A stretch of 43,537 nucleotides of DNA, taken from a virus. Every line of letters starts with the position of its first letter. The first letter of the stretch is position 1. The stretch lies in the IMG/VR virus record IMGVR_UViG_3300008113_000264, positions 1-43,537 of that record. One strand, written 5' to 3'. The notes under the pieces were generated by a model that saw only the letters and a program-made list of their open reading frames with translations, had not been told where the DNA came from and did no database searches. Positions 18,857-27,274 of the stretch are shown one piece after another. The position numbers and the translations under genes were made by a program.

Positions 18857-19633
18857 ATGGGTAGAGGACGTAAACCATCTGCCACCCCAACGTCGGTGGA
18901 AGACAAAACAACAAAAGTAATTGTTGTTGAAAAAAAAGAGTATGACGCGGCAAAAATTTTGGAAACAATTAGCGTTAAAGTCCAATGTAAAAACGAAAGT
19001 CAAAAGAAATTAATAAAATCAATTAAAGAAAATGAGATTACCATAATCTCAGGATTTCCGGGGACAGGAAAAACATTTATGGCATGTGCTGAAGCACTTA
19101 GAATGTTAAAAAATCACGAATTCAAACAAATCATTTTAGTAAAATCGGTAACACCACTAAAAGGTGAAGAGACAGGTTTCTTACCTGGTGACCTTAAAGA
19201 AAAATTGGAACCGTTTATGATTTCATTCATTGATAATTTTGAGAAAATTATTGGTGAAACTGCAACTGCAAAATTAAGAGAATCGGGACTAATTAAAATT
19301 CAACCATTAGGTTTCATCAGAGGACGTTCAATTGACAATGCTATAATAATTGCTGACGAATGTCAAAACATTACGTTAGATAATATGAAAACATTATTAA
19401 CACGTATTGGTGATAACTCTAAAATGGTAATTCTTGGTGATACAAAACAAAAAGATATTAAGAACAAAAAAGAGTCATCGTTAGAGATTGTTTACAAAAT
19501 GTTTGACGGTGAAGAAAGTTTTGGTTGTATATCAATTAATAATCCTGACCACATAGTTAGGAACAAAATTATTAAGATAATTGAGGAAAAATTTGACCAA
19601 TACGAAGAAGAACACCCTAATAGGAATAGTTAA
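18857..19633 (+). CDS. phoH: PhoH-like P-loop ATPase
   Basis: 258 aa. Walker A is SGFPGTGKT (about 65-73), Walker B is AIIIADECQN (about 162-171), and a sensor-like GDTKQKD follows at about 190-197. This is the standard order for PhoH-family ATPases, which are widespread in phages. The N-terminal ~40 residues are basic and low-complexity (MGRGRKPSATP). PhoH proteins are ATPases proposed to act on RNA or in phosphate-starvation responses; the role in phage infection is not settled. The start is preceded by a 51-base gap with a promoter-like motif and a tiny leader frame. Confidence 0.9.
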   Translation: MGRGRKPSATPTSVEDKTTKVIVVEKKEYDAAKILETISVKVQCKNESQKKLIKSIKENEITIISGFPGTGKTFMACAEALRMLKNHEFKQIILVKSVTPLKGEETGFLPGDLKEKLEPFMISFIDNFEKIIGETATAKLRESGLIKIQPLGFIRGRSIDNAIIIADECQNITLDNMKTLLTRIGDNSKMVILGDTKQKDIKNKKESSLEIVYKMFDGEESFGCISINNPDHIVRNKIIKIIEEKFDQYEEEHPNRNS

Positions 19634-19669
19634 TATTTACAAAAAAAATAATATAAATATATTGGGTTT

Positions 19670-20287
19670 ATGGAAAAGCCCAAATTTAAAATAGGAATTG
19701 ATGTGAATGGTGTCCTTCGGGACACCGTTCTTAAAATAGAACAGACATATCAAAAGTTTTTAATTGAAAAAACTGATGGTATTGAAGAAGAAGATTCTTT
19801 TATATATGAAATGAATCTACCCGTTAACTCAACTGATTTAATAAATCATTTTAAGTTTAAATCAAACGAAGAATTTTTTTCATTTATGTATGAAGAATTC
19901 CCGATGGAAATTTTCGGTCATGCACCATCTAAGGAATATAACACATTTACCGACCTACAACAAATTTATTTAAATTATCGTGACGATAACGATTTATTAA
20001 TCGTTTCAAATGAGATTGGTAAATCCAAACCTGCAACGTTATTTTTCTTATCTAAATTTGGTTGTCAGATAGAAAAAGTAAAATTTTTTAGTGATGTAAC
20101 AATTAATTCGCTATGGGATGAAGTTGATATTTTACTTACATCCAATCCTGACCTATTATTAGAGTATCCAAACAACATAATTGTTATAAAATATGAAACA
20201 GAATTTAATCAAGATATTAAATCTGAACATACAATTAAAACAATTAAAGAGTTAGATGATAAATTAAAACAACTATTAAAATGTTAA
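19670..20287 (+). CDS. HAD-superfamily phosphatase-like protein (possible deoxynucleotidase)
   Basis: 205 aa. The HAD nucleophile motif is KIGIDVNGVLRDT with Asp11. The usual second acidic residue at +2, which acts as general acid/base in HAD phosphatases, is Asn13. Motif II is LLIVSN (Ser113), a Lys-rich segment GKSKPATLFF follows, and motif IV is SLWDEVDILLTSNP (Asp150/Asp153). The size and cap arrangement recall 5'(3')-deoxyribonucleotidases found in large phages. A nucleotide-pool role beside dUTPase is plausible, but the Asp-to-Asn change could reduce or alter activity. It overlaps the next gene by 7 bases. Confidence 0.65.
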   Translation: MEKPKFKIGIDVNGVLRDTVLKIEQTYQKFLIEKTDGIEEEDSFIYEMNLPVNSTDLINHFKFKSNEEFFSFMYEEFPMEIFGHAPSKEYNTFTDLQQIYLNYRDDNDLLIVSNEIGKSKPATLFFLSKFGCQIEKVKFFSDVTINSLWDEVDILLTSNPDLLLEYPNNIIVIKYETEFNQDIKSEHTIKTIKELDDKLKQLLKC

Positions 20288-20541
20288 CAATTTTAAATGA
20301 ACATTATTATTTGGATTTAGACCAAATGGAAAATTTTATTAATATACCTACTGAATCATCAGGAGAAACACAGACAATTAGTGTTGTGAAATACGAAATG
20401 TGTAAAATGATGGTGGAGATATTAATGACTGAAAGCGAAGAACTTGATGAAACACTAGGTAAAAAAAGTAGTGAAATATCAATACCGTTTAAACTAGCGT
20501 TTAACACCCTAATAAACAAAAAAATATTAAATAAATATTAG
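20281..20541 (+). CDS. Unknown phage protein (86 aa)
   Basis: Small, mainly helical protein. It has no membrane segment, signal peptide or recognisable catalytic motif. A Met/Glu-rich central helix (KYEMCKMMVEILMTESEEL) is followed by a hydrophobic C-terminal helix (FKLAFNTLINKKIL). It overlaps the HAD gene and is followed after 1 base by a glycosyltransferase, so it is within the operon. The function is unknown. Confidence 0.55.
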   Translation: MLTILNEHYYLDLDQMENFINIPTESSGETQTISVVKYEMCKMMVEILMTESEELDETLGKKSSEISIPFKLAFNTLINKKILNKY

Positions 20542-20542
20542 T

Positions 20543-21604
20543 ATGAATCAGGAACAAATTAGTAAATTAGAGGAATCTGTTGAAAATTTAAAATCTAAGA
20601 AATCAAAGATACTTTTCTTAGTACAGGACACTAAAGGTAATCCTAAAGCGTCGGTTAGTTATATATACCATTTAGCAAAATCATTAAATGAAAATGGTTA
20701 TAATTCAATTTTATTGTATGAAGAACCAGGATACACAGGTGTCTCAGAATGGTTAGGTGATGAATTTTCTAATTTACCACACGAAACAATTAAAGGGTCA
20801 CCATTACAAATATCACCTGAAGATTTAATTGTAATACCTGAATTGTATGGTTATATGATGCCAAATCTTTCTAAAATCCCTTGTGGAAAAATTGTATTAT
20901 CACAGGCTTATGATAATGTATTAGAAACATTACAACCTGGTGAGAATTGGAGTCAGTTTGGTTTCCTTAAATGTATTACAACAACTAATGAACAAAAAGA
21001 ATACGTTCAAGGTATTATGAAACACGTTTCATATGATGTATTAACACCATTTATATCTGACGAGTTTTCACCTTCAAAATTACCAGCAAATCCAATCGTA
21101 TCAATTCACACGAGAGACCAAAGAGATACAATTAACATCATTAAATCATTTTACTTAAAATATCCACAATATAGATGGGTAACATTTAAAGATATGAGAG
21201 GGTTAAGTATTAAAGAGTTTTCAAACGGACTTAAAGGTAGTTTTTTATCGGTATGGGTTGATGAGGTTAGTGCTTACGGTACATACCCATTAGAATCTAT
21301 GAAATCTAATGTCCCTGTATTAGGTTTAGTCCCTAATTTATTACCAAGTTGGATGAACGAAGAAAATGGTTTTTGGGTGAATAACAAAACACAAATTGTT
21401 GATTTTATTGCGGACATTTTACAAAATTGGCTTGAGGACAGTCTTGACGATAAACTTTTTGAGTCTATGTCTGAAACTGTAAAATCATTACCAACTAAAG
21501 AAGAATTTTATAATAATTCGGTTAAATTATTTGATGAATACATCACAACAAGATTATCATCATTTGAAAATCAATTATCTAAACTACAAACAATTGAAGA
21601 ATAA
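20543..21604 (+). CDS. GT-B-fold glycosyltransferase
   Basis: 353 aa. The N-terminal half is Rossmann-like (SKILFLVQDTKGNPKASVSY, then YHLAKSLNENGYNSILLYEE). The C-terminal half contains VSIHTRDQRDTINIIKSF and the donor-site segment DEVSAYGTYPLESMKSNVPV (about 233-252), typical of GT4-type enzymes in which Glu contacts the sugar. It probably belongs to the same glycan pathway as the surrounding transferases. The last residues overlap an open frame of the next gene, whose better start lies 1 base after this stop. Donor and acceptor unknown. Confidence 0.7.
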   Translation: MNQEQISKLEESVENLKSKKSKILFLVQDTKGNPKASVSYIYHLAKSLNENGYNSILLYEEPGYTGVSEWLGDEFSNLPHETIKGSPLQISPEDLIVIPELYGYMMPNLSKIPCGKIVLSQAYDNVLETLQPGENWSQFGFLKCITTTNEQKEYVQGIMKHVSYDVLTPFISDEFSPSKLPANPIVSIHTRDQRDTINIIKSFYLKYPQYRWVTFKDMRGLSIKEFSNGLKGSFLSVWVDEVSAYGTYPLESMKSNVPVLGLVPNLLPSWMNEENGFWVNNKTQIVDFIADILQNWLEDSLDDKLFESMSETVKSLPTKEEFYNNSVKLFDEYITTRLSSFENQLSKLQTIEE

Positions 21605-21605
21605 T

Positions 21606-22412
21606 ATGAAAGAAGTATTTGACGTATCGGTAATTTTACCAATTAAATCGGCATTAAGTGTAGGATTTATTGACTATTTTGAAAAATCAATTGAGTCCTT
21701 AAAAACACAAAAATTATCAATTAATGAATTAATAATTGTACATACCCCTGAAACTGCATTGGTTGAATTTATTAATAATTTTGATTATGGAACTTTAAAT
21801 GTAAAAAAATTAGAATGGACTGAAGAACCTAGTTATTCATCACAAATTAATTATGGTGTTAAAAATTCGGCATCTGAATGGGTTTCATTTTTTGAATTTG
21901 ATGACGAATACTCTGCGATTTGGTTTAATAATGTTGACAAATATGTTAAATCATATCCTGAAGTTGACGCTTTCCTACCAATTGTTGTTGATATTAATGA
22001 TAAAGGTGTTTTTGCAGGTTTCACTAATGAAGCAACATTCGCGGCTAATTTTAGTAATGAAATTGGCGTGTTAGATAATGACACATTACTACAATACCAA
22101 AATTTCCAAACATCGGGTATGGTAATTAAAAAATCAAAATTTATTGATTACGGAAATCTAAAGTCATCAGTTAAGTTAACATATGGTTGGGAGTTTTTCT
22201 TACGAATGACACACAATTCTGTGAGAATTATGACTATTCCAAGAATAGGTTACAAACATATGAATCTAAGAGAGGGGTCAATATTTTGGAATTTTAAAAA
22301 TGGTGAAGATAGAATGACGGAAGATGAGGTTAAATTTTGGGTTGACTCGGCTAAAAAAGAATATTTCTTTACGAATGAAAGAGCCATAAAATATGAACCT
22401 CAAGAAATTTAA
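21606..22412 (+). CDS. GT2-like glycosyltransferase
   Basis: 268 aa from the ATG at 21606, chosen because the longer frame (from 21531) overlaps the preceding gene. The N-terminal strand VSVILPIKSALSVGF is followed by SLKTQKLSINELIIVHTP and VSFFEFDDEYSAIW, in which FDDE is the position of the DxD-type metal site. Later parts include GMVIKKSKFIDYG and GWEFFLRMTHNSVRI, typical of GT2 acceptor regions. It is probably another member of the glycan cassette. Its TAA overlaps the ATG of the sigma factor gene (TAATG). Confidence 0.7.
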   Translation: MKEVFDVSVILPIKSALSVGFIDYFEKSIESLKTQKLSINELIIVHTPETALVEFINNFDYGTLNVKKLEWTEEPSYSSQINYGVKNSASEWVSFFEFDDEYSAIWFNNVDKYVKSYPEVDAFLPIVVDINDKGVFAGFTNEATFAANFSNEIGVLDNDTLLQYQNFQTSGMVIKKSKFIDYGNLKSSVKLTYGWEFFLRMTHNSVRIMTIPRIGYKHMNLREGSIFWNFKNGEDRMTEDEVKFWVDSAKKEYFFTNERAIKYEPQEI

Positions 22413-23158
22413 TGGAGGGATTAGACTTAACTAGTATATCTGAAGTTGAGAAAAAAAAGAAAGGAAGAAAATCATCACAAACAAATTATTTTGATACAAG
22501 AGAGGAAATGGCGGTTTTAGATTATCTATCCGCCACTACTTTTGAAGAAAAAAATAGAATATATAATGATTATTTAAGAAAACCTTTAGATAAAATGATA
22601 TCGTCAATTATTAGACGATATAAGTTATATAGAAAAGATATGGATTTTTATGAAATCCATATAGATACTCACTCATTCTTGATGACTAAAATTGAAAAAT
22701 TTAAACCGTCAAAAGAAAAAAAGGCATATTCATATTTTGGTACAATATGTAAAAATTATTTAATGGGGCAAATCATTAAAGACCAAAAAGAAATGAATAG
22801 AAAAATATCTTATGAAGATATATCATATGATTTAGAAAATAGTAATGAATTCTCATATCTAATTGAGGATGATGTTTTAGACGCAACAACAATAATTAAT
22901 AATTTATTAGTTGAACTTGAAGAATTTTTAAAAGACGAAAATTTAAGTGACAATGAAATTAAATTAGGACAGGCCTTACATCAAATTTTTGAGAACTATA
23001 GTACCATTTTCATTGGTAATGATAATAATAAATTTAATAAAAACATAATTCTTTTATCGTTAAGAGAAATGACAAACCTTTCAACTAAAGAAATTAGAAA
23101 TTCTTTAAAGAAATATAAATCACGTTATTTTTCAATGATTCAAAAAATGGTTCAGTAA
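22412..23158 (+). CDS. Small sigma factor, probable late-transcription sigma (T4 gp55-like)
   Basis: 248 aa. The central region resembles sigma-70 region 2: KMISSIIRRYKLYRKDMDFYE with a following DTHSFLMTKIEKFKPSK, then KAYSYFGTICKNYLMGQII (104-122), the hallmark found in phage gp55-like late sigma factors. A downstream segment (about 190-245) ending in TNLSTKEIRNSLKKYKSRY is a possible remnant of a region 4-like or clamp-binding part. It would direct host RNA polymerase to late promoters. The gene comes right before the baseplate and tail genes. Assignment to sigma-like proteins is good; the gp55 equivalence is inferred from sequence and context. Confidence 0.75.
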   Translation: MEGLDLTSISEVEKKKKGRKSSQTNYFDTREEMAVLDYLSATTFEEKNRIYNDYLRKPLDKMISSIIRRYKLYRKDMDFYEIHIDTHSFLMTKIEKFKPSKEKKAYSYFGTICKNYLMGQIIKDQKEMNRKISYEDISYDLENSNEFSYLIEDDVLDATTIINNLLVELEEFLKDENLSDNEIKLGQALHQIFENYSTIFIGNDNNKFNKNIILLSLREMTNLSTKEIRNSLKKYKSRYFSMIQKMVQ

Positions 23159-23160
23159 AA

Positions 23161-23167
23161 TATTTAT
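23161..23167 (+). promoter_or_regulatory. TATTTAT motif (late-promoter candidate)
   Basis: TATTTAT in the gap between the sigma factor and the 124-aa gene, only 5 bases from the ATG. This is closer than at other sites, so a promoter role here is less sure. Confidence 0.25.
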
Positions 23168-23172
23168 AGGTT

Positions 23173-23547
23173 ATGGGAAGACCAACAAAAAAAGAAATTA
23201 ATTTAAGTAAAGAATCTATTCTTTCATTAATGCAAGAAATATATAATGAATTGGTAGAACAAAGAAATACTGCTATTAGAATTCAAAACAAAATGTTATC
23301 AATGATGAAAGACCCTGAAGATATGACTCTGATAGGTCCTGTTATTGAAAAACAACAAAAGATAGTTAACGATTGTGTTGAAAAAAAATTATCACTATCT
23401 AAATTACAGGCGAGTATTTGGGAAAAAAGCAATCAAAACGTACAGGAAAGTTTCTCAATATCAGATATTGATATGGATGATGATATTATCAAAAGTTTAA
23501 TTGAAAAAGATACAAATACAGATAATTCATATAAAATGAAAAAATAA
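23173..23547 (+). CDS. Unknown helical phage protein (124 aa)
   Basis: Largely helical. It has a Lys-rich start (MGRPTKKEINLSKE), a long predicted coil (ILSLMQEIYNELVEQRNTA, then KMLSMMKD) and an acidic C-terminus (DIDMDDDIIKSL). No enzymatic motif is visible. The TAA overlaps the next ATG (TAATG) and the following gene is a probable tail or baseplate protein, so it may be a small assembly or virion protein. The family is not recognised. Confidence 0.6.
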   Translation: MGRPTKKEINLSKESILSLMQEIYNELVEQRNTAIRIQNKMLSMMKDPEDMTLIGPVIEKQQKIVNDCVEKKLSLSKLQASIWEKSNQNVQESFSISDIDMDDDIIKSLIEKDTNTDNSYKMKK

Positions 23548-25448
23548 TGTCAGATTTAAGTTCAAGTTATAAACAAGTTCAAGACAAGATTAATGCGACC
23601 AAATCGTATAATCAATTAAAATCTCAGTATGACAAAATAAAAAAGACTGCTGGTGGTTCTTTTGATGAAGCAAAATCTGATGTAACTCAATCTTTGGATA
23701 AGTTAAAAAATTTAAGTAAAAGTTATGAGAGAGAGTTAAAAAACCAATTTGAACAATTACTTGATATTAATTCTATTTTAGGTGGTAAAGGTGGTAACAC
23801 GACTTCACATCTAAAAAAAATAATGATTAAAACTTTAAGAATTATTGAACCAAAAATATCCTTAATTTTAAATGAAGAAATTTTAAGTGCTTTAGGTTGT
23901 GACCAACAACAAACTTTTGTGGCAAAATCAATTTATGTTAAAGTTAAATCAGTTGATTTGGCAAGATTATTTACAAAAGACCCTAACTCCAAATATGGTA
24001 AAGCGTTCTACGAAAAATCACCTATTAATATTCAGAGTACACCGTTCTCAATGAATAAAGAACTTTACCAAAGAATACAAAGTGGTAATCCGTATGACAC
24101 AGATAATGGTCAATTATATTATGGACGTTCAGGTCAACCTCTTTTTAATATCCAATATGTTGAGACTAACGACCTTGGAGAAACAGGTCCTTGGTTTAAA
24201 GTTGATTTACAAAATAGAGCAAATTCGGTAAACAATGTTTTTGAGTTTATGACCGATTATTACAAAACAATTAAAGTTGTTGATTTTAACTCAATAATTT
24301 CTTGGATTATTGATGCAATTACAGGTGCGGTATCTATTAATGGGAATATTGGTATTGCACAACTTAAAGATATGAATAAATTCGCATTAATTCTACAAAG
24401 AATTTTAGGTTTGTGTTTTGATAACCGTAAAGAAATTGATGTTAGTGGTAATGCAAAAGTTGGTGAATACGATGATATTGACGAATCGTTTTTTGAATTT
24501 ACGGATATTGATTTGAGAAATATTGATTCAAGAATTGAAAATGTTAAAAATGGTGTTGTTGAATTTGTAACTTGTGATAATGTAAAATTACCTGTTGATA
24601 GTGAAAGTATTATGGATTCTTTGGGTGATTTATTATTTGTTAAAGATGATGATTTAGATAACGCGATTGACAACTTAACTAAAAAAATATCGGATAACAA
24701 TAATTGGAAAGGTTTAGGTTTAGATGTATCAATACAGGCTGAAATTGATTTAAATTTTGTCAAAAACTTTGCTAAAGGACTGATTTTATCATTAGTTTCA
24801 CCAAAAGTGTTATTACCGATATTTGTTATGTTAAAGGCTATAGGTCAAGAAATATCTGATTTAGTAGAATCTTTATATGATTTTATGAAAAGATTCAAAA
24901 AATTTGTTAAAAACATAATATCAAGAATAGGAGCAATTTTTGTTGAAGTTCTTTTTAATATTATTAAAAAAGAAATTAGGTCGTTACTACAATCAACAAT
25001 TATGGATTTAGCGAAAGAAAAGGCTAATAAAAAAATTATAATGGTATTAAAATTAATACAATTATTAGTGACTGTATCTCAATTTATACAAGATTGGAGG
25101 AAATGTAAAAGTGTTGTTGATGAAATACTGTGGTTATTAAAAATCGCAACAACAGGTTGGGGTGGTGAACTATCCTTACCATTATTAATGGCTAGTAAAT
25201 TACTTGACGGTGCCTCAACCGTAAGAGCGTTTACCGCAACAATTGAAGAACTACAAAAAATAGGTGTCCCAACAGGTGATATGCCAGATGGTAGTCCTAA
25301 TCTAAGTGTGTTAAGTATGTTTTCACAATTAAAAGGGTCTATGGGTGAAATGGCTGAAAATGGTAAAATACAAGTTGCAATACCACCATTAACAATTACT
25401 CCAGCAGGTTTAACAATACCTGCAAGTGGATTTGGTAAATCGTTTTAA
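23547..25448 (+). CDS. Large tail/baseplate-region protein, unknown family (633 aa)
   Basis: The N-terminal ~80 residues are coiled (KINATKSYNQLKSQYDKIKK). The centre is mixed alpha/beta. Residues about 395-520 hold hydrophobic, Phe/Ile/Leu-rich helices (KGLILSLVSPKVLLPIFVML, EVLFNIIKKEIRSLL, ALKLIQLLVTV-like) that could be membrane-active or buried. The C-terminus is Gly/Pro-rich (IPPLTITPAGLTIPASGFG). A tail-tube initiator, baseplate hub or membrane-puncturing component is possible from its place before the OB-fold baseplate gene. I cannot match it to a T4 protein. It is coupled to the preceding gene by overlap. Confidence 0.55.
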   Translation: MSDLSSSYKQVQDKINATKSYNQLKSQYDKIKKTAGGSFDEAKSDVTQSLDKLKNLSKSYERELKNQFEQLLDINSILGGKGGNTTSHLKKIMIKTLRIIEPKISLILNEEILSALGCDQQQTFVAKSIYVKVKSVDLARLFTKDPNSKYGKAFYEKSPINIQSTPFSMNKELYQRIQSGNPYDTDNGQLYYGRSGQPLFNIQYVETNDLGETGPWFKVDLQNRANSVNNVFEFMTDYYKTIKVVDFNSIISWIIDAITGAVSINGNIGIAQLKDMNKFALILQRILGLCFDNRKEIDVSGNAKVGEYDDIDESFFEFTDIDLRNIDSRIENVKNGVVEFVTCDNVKLPVDSESIMDSLGDLLFVKDDDLDNAIDNLTKKISDNNNWKGLGLDVSIQAEIDLNFVKNFAKGLILSLVSPKVLLPIFVMLKAIGQEISDLVESLYDFMKRFKKFVKNIISRIGAIFVEVLFNIIKKEIRSLLQSTIMDLAKEKANKKIIMVLKLIQLLVTVSQFIQDWRKCKSVVDEILWLLKIATTGWGGELSLPLLMASKLLDGASTVRAFTATIEELQKIGVPTGDMPDGSPNLSVLSMFSQLKGSMGEMAENGKIQVAIPPLTITPAGLTIPASGFGKSF

Positions 25449-25449
25449 T

Positions 25450-25665
25450 ATGGATAAAAAAGAAATTTCTGAAAAAGTAACTAAAATTATTAAAGACTAT
25501 AAAAATAGTCCTAATAAAGATTTAATTTTTGTGATGGATATATTAAACAAAGATTTTGAAACCACAAAAGATAGTCTAATGAAATTAACACATCATTTAG
25601 ATAGTATAGAATTAACATATAAAAATATCTTAAACGAATATAACTCAAGAGTAAATGGGAAATGA
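25450..25665 (+). CDS. Small helical protein (71 aa)
   Basis: Started at the ATG at 25450, 1 base after the previous stop; the longer frame from 25426 would overlap. It is a helical protein with charged heptad-like spacing (DKKEISEKVTKIIKDYKN, then TTKDSLMKLTHHLDSIELTY). There is no known motif. It overlaps the baseplate gene by 11 bases, so it is probably a chaperone or minor component of that structure; this is inference from position. Confidence 0.6.
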   Translation: MDKKEISEKVTKIIKDYKNSPNKDLIFVMDILNKDFETTKDSLMKLTHHLDSIELTYKNILNEYNSRVNGK

Positions 25666-27253
25666 TAATTCAATTAGTAATCAAGCGGATGGTCAAATAA
25701 TGTTTCAAGGGGTTGTTATTGATGAAAATGACCCAATGATGTTAGGTCGTCTAAGAATTAGACCTGAAACTAAAGATTACCAAGCAATAATTAATTCAAT
25801 TCCTGATTGGAATGAGGAAAGAGATGCTTGGACTGCCATTGACCCTGTTTTATTTTTACCGTTATTACCATTCTCATTAAACATAACACCAATTAAAAAT
25901 GAGTTGGTTAACATAATTTATCAAAATAAAAATGTTCCGTTCACCAATCAATTTTATTTACCAGGTCCGATATCATCACCTATGGTAAATTCGTTTGAAT
26001 ATTATGAGGCATCAAAGAAATTTTTAGGAACGGGTCGTAGAATATTAGATAGTTTATCTCTTAAAAATAAAGATAATTCATATGTTAACAAAGAGGTTGA
26101 GGGTGTATTTCCTGAACCAAAAGATAATGCTATATTGGGAAGAGGTACTGCCGATGTTATTGTGAAAGAAAATGATGTATTAATACGTGCGGGTAAATCT
26201 AACACATTAACTAAAAAGAAATTACCTGTTGGTAATGTTAATAGAGCCTTCATTCAGTTATCTGAGTTTAGAAACAAAAAAGAAAAAGGTGATGTTGAAG
26301 AACAATCAAGAGTACAGACTGATGTAAAAGTTATTAAGAAAATGATAATGTGGAACATTATCAATTTAGAAAGTAATGGGACGTTTACAGGTGATGTTGG
26401 TTTATACACATTAAAACCAAGTGAAAAAATTAACAGTAAAAATTTTAGTGATAGTACTATAACAACATTAACACCAGGTACTGATTACACAGGTCCAATT
26501 GAACAAGTAACATTCGCATCACAAACTAAAGAAAATGTTGTAAGTATTATTAATAATTTTATATACAACGTATTTGACCCGGCAAAATATCCTAAAGGAG
26601 GTATAACTAATGTTCAAAATGTAAACCCATTAAGTACATTTCCATTTGTCGTTACACCATCAAAATTGACTTATGAAGTTGGTATTAGATTTAAAGAGAC
26701 ACCATCTAGTTCAGACATTACAGAAATTAGTAACTACACATATTTTTACAATAATATAAAACCATCAACAAATAATATTAATAAAGGATTTTTTAAAGTT
26801 TGGGAAAATTTAAATGGTAATTTTAAAACTTCACCCCCCGTTAAATTAATTAACGACATTATTCAATTATATGAGTATAACCCATTACAAAAAATAACTT
26901 ATGCAACAATGGGGGCCCAAAAAGTTTATTTATTGTCTCAAGATTCTTCAGGTCCTAAAGGTAGAATTTCATTGGCGGAAACTTTATATGGGATACCTCA
27001 AGATAGATTTGTTGGTGGGTCAGGGTCTAATGATAATAGTATTGAAACGTTAACATACCCAATGGTGAGAGGTGATGTGTTAATTAGTTTATTAGAAAAA
27101 ATTGTATCATTCATTGCAGGTCACGTACATTCAGTTTCAACAGTACCACCTGTTCCAATATCATCCGGTAATGGTCAGAGTATTAATGAAATATTCTCAT
27201 TACTTGCCGACGCACAAAATACAATTCTAAATGAAAATATTAGGATTAATTGA
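25655..27253 (+). CDS. Baseplate hub/spike protein with gp5-like OB domain
   Basis: 532 aa. Residues about 15-38 (MFQGVVIDENDPMMLGRLRI) match the N-terminal OB-fold of T4 gp5-type hub proteins, whose signature is GxVxxxxDPxxxGRxRV. A region at about 160-185 (ILGRGTADVIVKENDVLIRA) resembles repeat beta-strand elements found in spike proteins. The C-terminus contains AGHVHSVSTVPPVP followed by a helical end. No lysozyme-like domain is visible, unlike T4 gp5. It should sit at the centre of the baseplate and help puncture the envelope. A TATTTAT motif and the next tail gene follow directly. Confidence 0.7.
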   Translation: MGNDNSISNQADGQIMFQGVVIDENDPMMLGRLRIRPETKDYQAIINSIPDWNEERDAWTAIDPVLFLPLLPFSLNITPIKNELVNIIYQNKNVPFTNQFYLPGPISSPMVNSFEYYEASKKFLGTGRRILDSLSLKNKDNSYVNKEVEGVFPEPKDNAILGRGTADVIVKENDVLIRAGKSNTLTKKKLPVGNVNRAFIQLSEFRNKKEKGDVEEQSRVQTDVKVIKKMIMWNIINLESNGTFTGDVGLYTLKPSEKINSKNFSDSTITTLTPGTDYTGPIEQVTFASQTKENVVSIINNFIYNVFDPAKYPKGGITNVQNVNPLSTFPFVVTPSKLTYEVGIRFKETPSSSDITEISNYTYFYNNIKPSTNNINKGFFKVWENLNGNFKTSPPVKLINDIIQLYEYNPLQKITYATMGAQKVYLLSQDSSGPKGRISLAETLYGIPQDRFVGGSGSNDNSIETLTYPMVRGDVLISLLEKIVSFIAGHVHSVSTVPPVPISSGNGQSINEIFSLLADAQNTILNENIRIN

Positions 27254-27260
27254 TATTTAT
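27254..27260 (+). promoter_or_regulatory. TATTTAT motif (late-promoter candidate)
   Basis: TATTTAT located 14 bases upstream of the ATG at 27275, in a 21-base intergenic gap. Same spacing as at 9445 and 28734. Confidence 0.45.
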
Positions 27261-27274
27261 ATGTAAAAGATATA

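Noticed and set aside
25426-25449. Longer upstream start for the 71-aa gene
   Set aside because: It would overlap the preceding gene; the ATG at 25450 directly after the stop is better.
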